Below, in pieces: positions 26,111 through 36,178 of a stretch of DNA of 64,000 bases. The notes beneath the pieces are model-generated. The model saw only the letters and a program-made list of their open reading frames with translations, did no database searches and was not told the origin of the DNA. The DNA lies in NCBI RefSeq assembly GCF_029227915.1, contig NC_079879.1, positions 12,276,001 through 12,340,000 on the forward strand, given 5' to 3'. Position 1 is the stretch's first letter. The number at the start of each line of letters is the position of its first letter. A program made the position numbers and the translations under genes. Source of the stretch: Hydractinia symbiolongicarpus (Eukaryota; Cnidaria; Hydrozoa; Anthoathecata; Hydractiniidae).

Positions 26111-26253
26111 AAAGATTCAGTGAAAAACTCAGCCCTTACTTATGAAGAGGTTACCGGTGAATCGCGAGTTTTCCCTTAAGTCATAATGGCTATCCTGAAA
26201 AACACGGACCTGTAATTGGTTTAAAAGTATCGCCTGACATTTACCGATCGGGA

Positions 26254-26302
26254 TTTATTCTATTAGATGGAGCAGAGAGGGTGCTCCATCTAATAGAATA
26301 AA
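26254..26302. repeat. Perfect 21 bp inverted repeat, 7 nt loop
   Basis: 26254-26274 (TTTATTCTATTAGATGGAGCA) is the exact reverse complement of 26282-26302. It lies about 370 bp upstream of the GPCR start codon. It could be a tiny MITE or a foldback relic; no target duplication was identified. Confidence 0.85.
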
Positions 26303-26667
26303 AGGTAGCAATGCTTTATGGGTAAATTATTAAAGTTGGTAAAGTATTCTAAAAATATATATATATAAAAATAACGCCAATACATAACAATAATTCAATA
26401 TGTTTTTTAATTATATGTGTCATTTTTCGTAGTTGTTATCGATATATGTAGCAGTTTGTTTTTTATGTTAAAATCACGGCGATATAGTGTTTATACACAT
26501 TGTAAAAGAACGATTTTTACCGTTCAAGAGATCAATAGAAAATAAATAAAAAAATAACACGTGCCGTGTAAGCGAAAGCACCATCTGCTATAACGAAAGA
26601 AGGAATCACACTTCACCTGCAGAACAATTTTACAAAACATGCTAATTTCAATTTCATTTTTCAAATC

Positions 26668-27549
26668 ATGGCAACCTATTTTGTGTTCTGGTCTTACATT
26701 TCATGGCTCAAGTTTGTACCTATTTCTATCGTGAACGCTGTGCTTATTGTGAGTGTGCTGCGGAAGCGAACTCTACGTTGCGAAACATCAAGCGTATACT
26801 TGTTATGTTTATTAATTGCGCACTTCCTGGTTGGTTTATGGGGACTTTTAGAAGCTATTCTATTCTCCATCACAAAAACTTTATCGCAGTTGGAAGAAGA
26901 TGTAACAGCACGAGGGGTTAGTATCAGTATCTATATTGGGATTCAATGTTATACATTTTCGGCACTTGTGTTGGTGACCATGGATAGACACTTAGCTGTC
27001 CATAACCCCTTGAAGTATCAGTTTATCTCAGCAAGATTTATTGTTATATCGATAATTTTATCCTTATTTCCATCCATCTTGTTTACAGCTTTAATGCTCA
27101 TACCAGGAGAGCAGCATTCGTCAGCAATTTTTTGTGTGCTCTCCCTCATCGGTTCTGTTTTTATCGTTTTTGTGAATGTTAAAGTTTATTTGACTGCGCG
27201 GTCACACTTTCGAAACATAAAAAAGGATAGTGTTGCGGAGGATGAAACACAAAGCGTTCTCTTGAAGAAAAGGCTGATGCGACGCCAGCAAAAGTCATTG
27301 GTTATTACACTTCTTTTGGTTGCGACTTTCATTATCGCATGGCTTCCTAGCTACGTGCATCTATTCATAGCTGCCACAGGAAACACAGTACCTGATTACG
27401 TCATCGTTATATCATTCGCCATACTTTCACTCAACTCCCTTGTCGATCCATTTATTTATATCTTCTTAAATGGAAAGTTAAAGCGAGCTGTCAAAAGTTT
27501 GTTTTGTAAGCAGATCGAAATTCGCGAAGAAACACACTATACAAAATGA
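26668..27549 (+). CDS. Class A (rhodopsin-like) GPCR, intronless, orphan
   Basis: A 293-residue single exon with seven hydrophobic segments at about residues 11-31, 42-66, 84-106, 123-145, 152-174, 210-234 and 243-266. Class A landmarks: MDRH at 105-108 (DRY variant), AWLP in TM6 (residues 224-227), and DPFIY at 260-264 (NPxxY variant), followed by a short basic tail. Oddities: the TM2 Asp expected at position 2.50 is His52 (LLIAHFLVG), TM4 lacks the usual Trp, and the N-terminus before TM1 is only about 10 residues with no glycosylation site. This suggests a small-molecule or unusual receptor in a cnidarian-type GPCR expansion. Ligand unknown. Confidence 0.88.
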   Translation: MATYFVFWSYISWLKFVPISIVNAVLIVSVLRKRTLRCETSSVYLLCLLIAHFLVGLWGLLEAILFSITKTLSQLEEDVTARGVSISIYIGIQCYTFSALVLVTMDRHLAVHNPLKYQFISARFIVISIILSLFPSILFTALMLIPGEQHSSAIFCVLSLIGSVFIVFVNVKVYLTARSHFRNIKKDSVAEDETQSVLLKKRLMRRQQKSLVITLLLVATFIIAWLPSYVHLFIAATGNTVPDYVIVISFAILSLNSLVDPFIYIFLNGKLKRAVKSLFCKQIEIREETHYTK

Positions 27550-28530
27550 CTGCATAAAGTAAATTCAGCTGTATTCTGAGAGACAAATTTTTCTAGAATC
27601 ACTAACAAAAACTTTGAGACTTGCAGATGTGTTTAATAGGAATTTTGATGGGTAGTGTAAAAATGTATTGGCAACCTCGGAAAAGAAGAAAAATCTCGCC
27701 CCCGCCCTCCTTCCACCCCCGCCAATTTTAACCGACGGAATTTCATTTTGAATTTCATTTAATTTAGGTTTTTAATGAATTTAGGTGGGAAACGGTTATG
27801 TCGCCAAAGGAGACCCTGAGAACGAGCCAGGCTAACAAAACCCCTCCCCCATAACTTCCAAACACCATATTTAGTTAGCTTTTTTACAGTCAAAATGTTT
27901 TTGGTATGACGTCATGCTGACACCCTTGTTAACGCAGGTGAAGAATATTCGGCTATTTTTTTTTTGAAATATCTTTATTACTAGTTCTAATTTTTTGTTA
28001 AACACGCATCATATAAAACATTTATTTTGATTGTAGTGGCGGCTTCTCCCTGTGTAACATGTGCTCTGGGTGTGCTTTAGCTCTAATACTCTTAGTGTAG
28101 AACTTTTCCGTTTTCAACAAAGCTTAGCATAGTATACAAAGAAAAGGATTCTTAATTGTATGATGGTGGTATCGGAGCCGATCCGAAGGCCTATCCTATA
28201 GCAGTTTTTTTTATTTCACTCTCAATTTAAAGAAACTTATCAGACGAATTAAATTCTGCCAAATTTAGTTTTCCTCAAAAATTCCCTTTCCTCATCTAAA
28301 CGCTCTAATTTTTGTGACTTTTCACACACACAAAATATATACATATAAAAAAAGTTTATCAAAAAACCTACCATATTGCATGAAATTAACAGTCAATAAA
28401 TTCAAGCCTTTTATAAAAGGTTAGCGAAAAAAATACAGATATCGTGCGATTTATCTGTTTTGTGATCTAAAAAAGCTATAGTTCATTGTCAGTAGGGAAT
28501 AGTCTACGTTTTAGTTTAAGTTGGTCAATT

Positions 28531-28614
28531 CTTTAAAGAAACATATACATGGTCGTTCAGCATATATATTTTTTTGGTTATATGCTGAACGACCATGTAT
28601 ATGTTTCTTTAAAG
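28531..28614. repeat. Perfect 36 bp inverted repeat, 12 nt loop
   Basis: 28531-28566 (starting CTTTAAAGAAACATATACAT) is exactly complementary to 28579-28614. As RNA it would be a stable hairpin. On the minus strand it lies directly after the stop of the LINE-like frame at 28628, so it may be the 3' UTR structure of that element. Confidence 0.9.
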
Positions 28615-28627
28615 TATTAATATACGT

Positions 28628-28837
28628 TCACATGAACATGTCATTTAAAAAGTTGGTCAATTGTTGAAAAAGTTTTTCTATGTCGTTGTCAAGGAATTTG
28701 TTCCATAGTTTGGGTCCCCTACTAGTAAAAGAGTTGTGTGTTGTAAATACCAAAAGATTGTTTAAATTACTCTTGGAATCACTGTTTTCAAGTTTGAAAA
28801 GAAATATAACAGTCCAAAAAACGTTTTCCAAATACAA
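28628..28837 (-). pseudogene. Non-LTR retrotransposon ORF2 C-terminal fragment
   Basis: About 69 residues on the minus strand include HNSFTSRGPKLWNKF, then LFQQLTNFLNDMF. The 'G.KLWN.L....K....F...LK..L' pattern is how many jockey/CR1-like LINE proteins end. Nothing upstream matches reverse transcriptase, so the copy is heavily truncated. Confidence 0.6.
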
Positions 28838-29357
28838 AAATTAGTCTCCAGTAACACCAATGACCCATTCCCATACATTGCCTTATGGAAGCATAAACGA
28901 ATATAAAGAATTAAATTCAAAGAAGCAATCAAAAAATTGGTGCCATTTCAAAAGAATGTATATTTGGATCAATCTCAAGCTTTTTCCTGCCGATATATTC
29001 AAAATATATATGCAAAAAAATAAAATAGAAAAAAATAAATACATGTTAAGTTATCTTCTCCTGACTTTGATTTTAGGTTTAAGAAGACATTTTATGGATA
29101 AACCTTGTTCCCAGGGCTTTTCCCGGCGTGAGATATGTAAAAGACAACAGGTCCTGAGATAGAGGCTGAACATGATAACTGAATTTTTTAAGAAAAGATC
29201 CAACGACTCTCTGTACAACTAGAGAAACATGTCTATAGGCAACCTCGTTACCAAAGCTTGTTGTCCCTTTTTTATTATGAGATTAAGACCGTCCCCACTG
29301 TCAGAAAAGATACAAGATCCTTGGGATGTGGTTAATTCATATAAAGTGCGCTTCCTT

Positions 29358-29438
29358 CAACCTCGTTACTTAGGCATTCTGTCGTTGGTCATTCTGTAAT
29401 AACGGCTCAGGGGCCACAAGACCCTGGGGAGGAAGTTA
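29358..29438. mobile_element. 81 bp MITE with perfect 9 bp TSD
   Basis: It is flanked by CGCTTCCTT at 29349-29357 and the identical CGCTTCCTT at 29439-29447. It begins CAACCTCGTTAC; the other end reads TAACTTCCTCCCCAGGGTC on the minus strand, related to the ends of the 11921-13032 element. Both share the 9 bp target duplication size. Confidence 0.7.
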
Positions 29439-29612
29439 CGCTTCCTTGGATAACTTCAAAATAAGCTTCATCAAATGGAAGATAAATTAAATAATCATAG
29501 CAGAAATCAAGGAATAAATTTCTGTATTCTAAAAATGATTTTTGCGTTTTAAAATATTCGTGTAGTTTTGCGTTCAATAGGTTAAATGGGAGCAATATCT
29601 GCGTTTTCTGAT

Positions 29613-29819
29613 AGTAGTAGTAGGGAGTGATTATAATCAGGTTTTCGCTCCTTCCACACCTTTACCCCCAAAAACCCCGCTTTCACCATTTCCACCACCA
29701 CCTCATCCCAAAATAGAAAAATCATATGACGTCATCAACACATAATCATATTCATATGCCAATAACCAACACATAATAATAGATACCAGAAATACATGAC
29801 ATCATCAACGCATGCGCAA
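29613..29819 (+). repeat. Polinton left terminal inverted repeat
   Basis: It matches the reverse complement of 43714-43920 with roughly ten differences, most of them in an A-tract near 29712-29722. It contains two CRE-like sites and a GCATGCGC palindrome near its inner edge. Confidence 0.93.
29727..29734. promoter_or_regulatory. Perfect CRE palindrome (TGACGTCA) in left TIR
   Basis: The octamer TGACGTCA is the CREB/ATF consensus. It is preserved in the right TIR (43798-43805). A weaker relative (TGACATCA) follows near 29796 in the same TIR. Function is inference. Confidence 0.55.
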
Positions 29820-29830
29820 TAGCATATATG

Positions 29831-29851
29831 CTATATATAAGGGAAATTCCC
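29831..29851 (+). promoter_or_regulatory. TATA box plus kappaB-like palindrome upstream of polymerase
   Basis: CTATATATAA (29831-29840) is followed directly by GGGAAATTCCC (29841-29851), which fits the NF-kappaB/Rel consensus GGGRNNYYCC. The polymerase ATG is at 29923, about 85-90 bp downstream of the TATA box, a sensible promoter distance. Binding is inferred only from sequence. Confidence 0.5.
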
Positions 29852-29922
29852 TGAAATATTCAATCCTTGACCAAACCCAAAAAAAAAGTGCTGGTTGAAA
29901 TTGAAATCTACCTATAATAAAG

Positions 29923-32900
29923 ATGAGTTGGTTCAAAAATGCAATCAGTAAAATATATAATATCGTGTCGGCACCAGTAGCGGCAACTCGCGAAGCTATC
30001 ACTAAACAACTAAGGAGCGTGCGGGATACCGTTAGTTACTATTATAACAAGGCCAGGGATCAATTTTCAGGAACACCAACTCTCTACGATGAGGTTCAAC
30101 GGGCCACCATCGAAGATGAACATGAAGGAATTGAGGACCTCAAACACATGTTTGGGAAAGAATCTAAGCATGCCACCAACACGGAAGTGATCCAGGATAT
30201 TCAGAACATTTTTGATGATGACGCAGAAATGATAGAAGACGAAAACCGCATCAAAACATGGAGGTTCAACAAAAACCTTAACCAGCCATTGACAGATACC
30301 ATTATGCGAAAAATCACACCACACGTAGACATGTGTGTGAAGGTGGTATACAGCTTTGGCTGTGATATTTACAGAGACGGTGGAGATGTTGCAAATTATC
30401 ACAAAACCAAGAGCTCCAGGTCACTATCAATCGAGGCTTTCATCGATGAATGTGAGATGAAACGCCTTGATTTGGAAGATGCGGAGTTTTGGACGAAAGC
30501 CTATTTACCACCAGACAGAACCATCGAGACCCCAGGAGCATATGAAGGTAAAATAATATTCAAGCACATGCAGATCAAGATAATTTCTACGGGGGAGCCC
30601 CTACTTGGATATGCCCCATTACCAGATTGGTTGCGCGGAAAAAGGTGCATTTATAGCTTTGACAAGACGGACGAGAGAACAGACAGCTTGTGCTTCTGCA
30701 GATGCCTAGCTGTTCATTACCGGGAAGAGCGAAAGCAATGCGAAAAGTTCCTCACAAGGTCAGCTTTCAAACTGGCTCGTGAATACTACTAGGACCCCAA
30801 GCTAAAGAGGGAAGAAGTACGTGCTACGAGGCTCTTAGACCTGGAAGGTATCGCTACAAAATTCAAAATTAACATAAGAGTATTTGAACCAAAAACAAAC
30901 TCCGACAAGGCCCCATGACGTCTCGACTATGGTCAAAATCAATACAAAGAAGACTTAGACAAGATCAATATTGGTATGCTACATGGTCATTGTTTCTATA
31001 TCAAAAAGATGGATGTATTGACGCAGCATTGGGAATGCGAGGTTTGTACACAAAGATTTACCAGATCCGAAAATCTCACACGACACAAGAATAACGAATG
31101 CGAAGGCATCAAGACCAAGATCATTTGCAAAAGTGAAAAGGTCGAGCGCATGCAGAGTAGCTCTGAAAAGGTATTCTGTCCCGATAAAGGGTTCAGTTAC
31201 GCGGCATGCCAATGGATTGAGGCCATGTCAGAGCAAACAGGCCGACATATACACCACGCGATTTGTGGAAATGGAAGAAACGTGTGATACGCGATGGTAT
31301 TAAGGAAGTTTATAGGGTAGATGGGTATGATCTTTGTACGAAGACAGTATACGAATACCACGGTTGCAAATGGCATGGATGTCCATGTCAACCACAGCGA
31401 ACCAACACCGATAAAAATAATTTCAATCGTACCAAATTTAAAAAAGGCCACATCAAAAAACTAGGGTACAATCTTGTCACTGCATGGAAGTGTGAAGATC
31501 CTCCCAAGGCTAACAGGTTATTTAAGAAAGAATTTCGACCCTATCCCCATTTCATCGTTTTTAACTTCGAGGCCCTCCGGGCACCATTGAATCAGTAGCC
31601 CACGTACGATAGCCTACAGAAACATCCAACATTCATCATGAATGAAAGGTGCTTGTGCAAAAATTCGTCGAACAATTGGAGCAGAGACATATCCGTATTG
31701 TCCAAGAAGTCGAACGTATATATCCCAAGCCGGATGATTTTGATATGCTCCCGGAACAAACCCAAAATGCTTGGCTTGAATGGGTAAATCAAGTGATGGT
31801 GATAGGCTTTAACAGTGGCAAGTACGATATAAACCTGATAAAGCGGTATTTTGTCGAACGAATTGCGGATGATAATAATGTTAAAGTGGCGAAAAAGACA
31901 ACGACTACATGTTTCTAACCACATCGAGGTTCAAATTTATCGAAATTAAGAATTTTCTCGCACCAGGCTTGAGTTATGAAAAATGGTGCAAGTCGCTGGA
32001 TTATGATCTCGAGAAGCTCGTGTTCCCATACGAATGGCTAACATGCTATGAAAAGTTGAACCATGTGGGCCCAGTCGATCATGAGGCATTTTATAGCACT
32101 CTCAGTGGTAAAAACACCCTATCACTTGAAGATTACCAGGCTTTCCGGGATGAGTTTTTTAAAAGAGAATGCGTGACGATGCTGGATTGGTTAGCCGAAT
32201 ACAATCTGGCGGACGTAATACCATTTATCGAGGCCGTCGACAAGACCTACAACACGTACTACGAGGATGAGATTGACATTCTAAAAGATGCCGTGAGCAT
32301 TCCAGGTGTGTCGATGCGGTACGTTCTGAACAAGTCTCTGCGGTTGAACCATGATATAAATCTTTTTGCACCGGGTGATCCATGTAAGCATAAATGTGAG
32401 GCTCATTGTACCAAAGCCTTATGCAAAGCATGCAAGGAGGTTCAAAAAGATTGTACATCTTGTACAAAGAACAAGGCGTATGAGCTCCTGCAAATTGGCA
32501 TGGTAGGTGGCCCTGCGATCGTATTCTGCAGGTACCACGAGAGGGATGTGACGGGTATTCGCTCACATATTTATACCGAACCAAAAAAATGCAAGACAAT
32601 ACTCGGGTATGATGCCAACATGCTCTACCCAAGCACACTACTACAGGATTTCCCTTGTGGGAAGGAGAAGCTGGTAAAAATGGCAGACCCTGCTGAAAAA
32701 ATAGATGATCTGGTGCAAGACATTCTTGATGAATCGCTCTTCGGGTTTGCACAAGTTGATATTGAAGTGCCTACTGAGTTGTACGAAAAATTCAGCGAGA
32801 TGTCACCGTTATTTTTGGTTAGAGAGATGACAATCAAATCCCTCAGCATATGCACGATTATTTGACCAAGACAGAGCGAAAACGTATCCCGGGTACTAAA

Positions 32901-33723
32901 AAGCTGTTGGGAGTGATGAAAGCTGAGAAGATTCTGCTTTGTACGGACCTGCTTAAATGGTACCTGGGGCATGGGTTGAAGATTACGGCTTGTTATCAAA
33001 TACTCAAATACAAACGCGGTAAGCCATTCGCGTGGTTCCCGGAAGAAATTGCGGATGCGCGGTGCCAGGCAGATAAGGACCCCGACAAGCGAGTATTTAG
33101 AAGAGATTGGAAATGCATATGAAGTAAGGCGGAGTAAACAAGGCGTTTCCATTAATAGAGCGTATCAATGTCGAATCCTAGTATATCAATTAGCTAAATT
33201 GCGGATGCTTCAATTCTATTACGACTTCCTTGATAACTACGTAGATCGACGAAATTTCGAATATATTTACGTGGATACGGACTCCACGTATTTTGCAATC
33301 TCTGGAGAAAACCTACGTGATGATGTTCGTCCCGAATTAATCGAGCAGTACAATGAGGCAGTGCCTAATTGGCTCGTTACAGACAATCCCTCGAGTAGAA
33401 CCGGAGGGTTATTCAAGGAGGAATTCATTGGGACCAGTATGTTTGCCCTAACAGCCGAGTGTTATTTCGTCGAGGGTCAAGATGATACGAAATTTTCTTG
33501 TAAGGGCATGTCAAAAAGACAAAATGAGATAACATGGTCTAGATATATGGGAGCACCTAACAGAGATTTGGATACCACTAAAAAAGTGGGCTTCCGCGTA
33601 TATAATGAGGGAATGGTGACTTATAAACAAAACAAGCTTGGGCTATCGGCGAACGCAATAAATGCCACCATGGGAAACAGCATGGCCATTGTGGAAAAAG
33701 GAAAACCAATCGAAAGGCTATAG
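29923..33723 (+). pseudogene. Polinton protein-primed family B DNA polymerase, broken
   Basis: Start ATG 29923 in the context TATAATAAAGATG. The N-terminal ~289 residues are open to a TAG at 30790. The same frame resumes, is stopped by TGA at 30916 (a CGA-to-TGA type change is likely), and contains a C2H2 zinc finger at ~31027-31100. Frame changes follow near 31260, 31600-31650, 31910, 32840 and 33095. Visible domains: a 3'-5' exonuclease region (~31540-32260) whose first motif reads FNFEA where Asp is usual, exo II-like GFNSGKYD, palm motif A (YDANMLYPS, ~32612) and motif C (YVDTDS, ~33270). These identify the replicative polymerase of Polintons and adintoviruses. With at least two stops and several frameshifts it cannot make a full product. 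The pieces are described as they stand and are not rejoined. Confidence 0.9.
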
Positions 33724-33798
33724 ATTCATATCAGAGTAATTTAGCGCTTTATCCAAAGGTGTTGTGAGACACCCCCTTATACACAAAGCTGCAAATAA

Positions 33799-34410
33799 AT
33801 GGAGTTATTTTTACTGATATCGATACTCCTCCCATACGTAGTAATCATTGCTTGTTTCTGTCGGTACAGACGTCTAATAAACATGGCTCAAGATTTATCG
33901 GAGATATTTGACGTAGTTGACACTCCAGCCGAGGCTGTTGATCAACCTATAGATAAACGCAAAGCTCTGAAGGATATTTGTAAGTCAAAGCCTCAATTTT
34001 TAGCGAAAAAACATACTGAGGCATTCCTGGACAAAGCATCACCCGAGGTTATAGAAAAAATATACAATGACTGTACTGAACAAGAGTTGGTGGAAAAAGG
34101 GCAGAAGACTGCCTTGGCCCTTTCAACCCATGCGATAAGCTTGTACACTAAGCCAATAGGAAATATTGTACCGCTCGATAGTCCCGAAGGTCTGCGTCAT
34201 GATTTAGAAAACGATCCTATTATCCGCGAATCCATGGCTGATCTTGGGATCCTCGTCTATACAGCATTCGAGAAATTCCTCGCGCTTTTGTTGGTAGCGG
34301 CACATACCATTAATCACACCCAGCTCTCAATGTCCAAGAGTGGTGACGAGCAGGTTGATGAAGAGAAAGAAAAGAATGGGAAACAGCCTATCGAAGATAC
34401 ACATGGGTAA
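33799..34410 (+). CDS. Polinton hypothetical protein, predicted membrane segments
   Basis: 203 residues from the ATG at 33799, which sits in TAAATG; an internal ATG at 33883 would remove the N-terminal hydrophobic segment (residues 3-20). A second hydrophobic stretch lies around residues 145-170 (LGILVYTAFEKFLALLLVAA), and the tail is charged. The ORF is intact. It begins 76 bp after the polymerase remnant and overlaps the next gene by 8 bp. I associate similar proteins with cnidarian Polintons, from memory only. Function unknown. Confidence 0.75.
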   Translation: MELFLLISILLPYVVIIACFCRYRRLINMAQDLSEIFDVVDTPAEAVDQPIDKRKALKDICKSKPQFLAKKHTEAFLDKASPEVIEKIYNDCTEQELVEKGQKTALALSTHAISLYTKPIGNIVPLDSPEGLRHDLENDPIIRESMADLGILVYTAFEKFLALLLVAAHTINHTQLSMSKSGDEQVDEEKEKNGKQPIEDTHG

Positions 34411-34710
34411 TCGTGAGTTGGTTGAACGGGTAAACCTGTTACTCACAGGCGGAAAAACAGCCTGCAGGTATACAGATATTACGGGGACGGGGGCTGTTTA
34501 CGGGGACTGTGCACGTGGTATAGAAATCCTGACACCTGTAGGAGATCGCTTCCCACCACAAGCATATGATTTAGTGGCAACTAAACATATGAATAGGGTT
34601 ATGGTCGATGGTAGAAACGGTTTAAAGGCCACCAAGAGGAGGCCTTGTATGTTATGAAGATTAAGCTAGAGGGAAGTGATTTTATAACTCGTTGGAGTTA
34701 TAAAAAATGA
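34403..34710 (+). pseudogene. Polinton hypothetical protein, frameshifted
   Basis: From the ATG at 34403 the frame reads to a stop at 34657. In the next frame, from about 34612, coding-like sequence continues to a TGA at 34708-34710 that overlaps the ATG of the next gene at 34707 in an ATGA arrangement. This is the junction type used elsewhere in the element, so a single indel near 34610-34620 probably broke one gene of about 100 residues. No family recognised; a Gly/Thr-rich segment (TDITGTGAVYGDC) is the most distinctive part. Confidence 0.6.
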
Positions 34711-34982
34711 TCACTGAACAATCAAAACAAGAGAGGGTTATAACAAAACCAGTGAAACACCCTGGGAGAGTAGCCCAAGGCCACAGACTAGCGGCACTGA
34801 TAAGGGAGAGAAAGCTTGGAAGAGCTCCGCCCAAGAAAGACCCCATGACGTTTAGAGAGTTCTTAAGATACTTTGAGAGAGATTTAAATACTCCTGAAGT
34901 CATACTCACGGGGATAAAAGAGACTGTGGAGATGCTAGAGGAACAGGGTCTATCCCTCTATCTGAATGTAAAAAAGAAGTGA
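34707..34982 (+). CDS. Polinton small basic protein
   Basis: 91 residues, intact, starting inside an ATGA overlap with the gene before. The N-terminal half is very basic and holds HPGRVAQGHRLAALIRERK. A closely similar motif (NEGRVAAGKRLAEWNRKNK) occurs in the next gene, so the two may be paralogues or share a nucleic-acid-binding segment. The C-terminal half is acidic/amphipathic. A virion core or DNA-condensing role is possible but is inference. Confidence 0.65.
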   Translation: MITEQSKQERVITKPVKHPGRVAQGHRLAALIRERKLGRAPPKKDPMTFREFLRYFERDLNTPEVILTGIKETVEMLEEQGLSLYLNVKKK

Positions 34983-35011
34983 TTTGTTACAGGTCTTACG
35001 GCCTATAACAA

Positions 35012-35345
35012 TTGAGTGAAGAGACTACCCAAGTAATCACCAAGAAAAACGAAGGACGTGTTGCTGCTGGTAAGAGACTTGCGGAATGGAATCGCAAGAA
35101 CAAGGCCGACTTGAAAAAGAACATGGGCAAAGGTACTTTGCAGGATGGTCAGGAACCTGCGGCAGGTTCCTCCAAGTCCATGGGAAGAATATATATTGGT
35201 GGAGGCCTTATTATCATGTATCGGAGGTGTCATATATTTTATCCGTAAAAAACCCGCGGGTACTCAGCAGCCTGCTGCAGTGGCTCAGCAACCAAGCGTT
35301 AGGCAGGAGCCTAAGGCAGATATTGATATTTTTCACACGAGATAG
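35012..35345 (+). pseudogene. Polinton basic protein with membrane segment, frameshifted and lacking ATG
   Basis: The expected start is TTG at 35012 where an ATG would fit (ACAATTGAGTGAAGAG). The frame carries the basic GRVAAGKRLAEW motif and a Gly-rich hydrophobic start of a membrane segment, then stops at 35246-35248. A neighbouring frame from ~35218 continues with hydrophobic residues, a KKP end and a Gln/Ala/Pro-rich tail to the TAG at 35343-35345. So one frameshift near 35220 and a likely start-codon mutation disabled it. Confidence 0.6.
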
Positions 35346-35356
35346 GCCTATAATAA

Positions 35357-35605
35357 ATGTCAAACGTAAGTCCTCAGCAAAAGGAGATTATAGACATGAT
35401 TTATGAGACAGTCGTGGATCTTGGGTTCACAATTGGATATGCAATGGTTGGGAAGAAATTCCTTGAGATCTCGAGTCCTTCGACTAAGTTGGATACCAGC
35501 GACGTTATGAAAATGGTAGCGTATTCCACCGCAGGGCGAGGCAGTCGTGAGATGGCAGTTAGCAAGGGGTGGTTGCCCGCGAGTATAGTCCCAAAACCCA
35601 AGTAA
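35357..35605 (+). CDS. Polinton small hypothetical protein
   Basis: 82 residues, intact, ATG in TAAATG context 11 bp after the previous gene's stop. One moderately hydrophobic central helix (about residues 18-30, VVDLGFTIGYAMV) and a Pro/Lys end. No family recognised. Confidence 0.7.
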   Translation: MSNVSPQQKEIIDMIYETVVDLGFTIGYAMVGKKFLEISSPSTKLDTSDVMKMVAYSTAGRGSREMAVSKGWLPASIVPKPK

Positions 35606-35620
35606 GCACCTTACTCAAAC

Positions 35621-36178
35621 ATGTTGGATATTGTTAAAGAACCTCATACAGCGATATTTACCGGGCCTACGTCGTGCGGTAAAACTCAAAGAGTTCTGGC
35701 CATGCATGAGCATGAGTACAGGGGACAATTCCACAATATCGTTATACTCTGTCCTACTCTCCGCTGGAATGCCACTTATCTCGATAGACCATCGCTTTGG
35801 AAAGATCCTTATGTATTTCTTATTGATCCAGGTGATAATTTGTTCGATTGGATCGAGAAACTATCATCTCTGCTGGCAGGCGAAGAGAGCTTGTTTATCG
35901 TAGATGATATCATCGCTAATGAATCTCTCGACTAACGAAGGCAACCTTGCTCGAGTTAGCAATATCTGGTAGACATCGAAGGCACTCAATATGGCTCTTG
36001 ACTCAATCATACACGGCAATTCCAAAAAATCTCCGCCGACAGAAAAAGCAGCTGTTTGGATGGTGAGACCAACCTTATCGAAGATTGGGAGTCGATCAAA
36101 AACCAGTTGAAAAAATCAAAGCATGCGTGCCTATATATTCGTCTCGAGCATCCTCGGAATTGGAGTACATTAGAATAA
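35621..36178 (+). pseudogene. Polinton FtsK/HerA-type DNA packaging ATPase, broken
   Basis: The first frame (35621-35935) shows a Walker A P-loop GPTSCGKT near residue 15 and a Walker B-like LFIVDDI near residue 92, the hallmarks of the A32-like packaging ATPases of Polintons and large DNA viruses. It stops at 35933. The neighbouring frame continues with matching sequence (ATLLELAISGRHRRHS, LLTQSY) to ~36050 and a further frame reaches a stop at 36176-36178, directly against the ATG of the next gene. At least two indels are therefore present. Such ATPases pump the genome into the capsid. Confidence 0.85.

Larger units (their letters stand above)
21525..26667. other. Repeat-rich gene-free stretch
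   Basis: It holds the ~128 bp tandem array (22648-23262), two dispersed repeat pairs (22424/24481 and 23338/26049), a GTAGCTAGCTAG microsatellite near 25810-25850 and a perfect hairpin (26254-26302). No exon is supported. Confidence 0.5.
27550..29612. other. Intergenic between GPCR and Polinton
   Basis: It holds a LINE relic (28628-28837), a long hairpin (28531-28614) and repeat-family fragments near 27800, 29107, 29241-29330 and 29358-29438. No host exon is seen. Confidence 0.5.

Noticed and set aside
32225-33152. Two 175-codon minus-strand frames
   Set aside because: Antisense shadows of the polymerase remnant with no recognisable domain.
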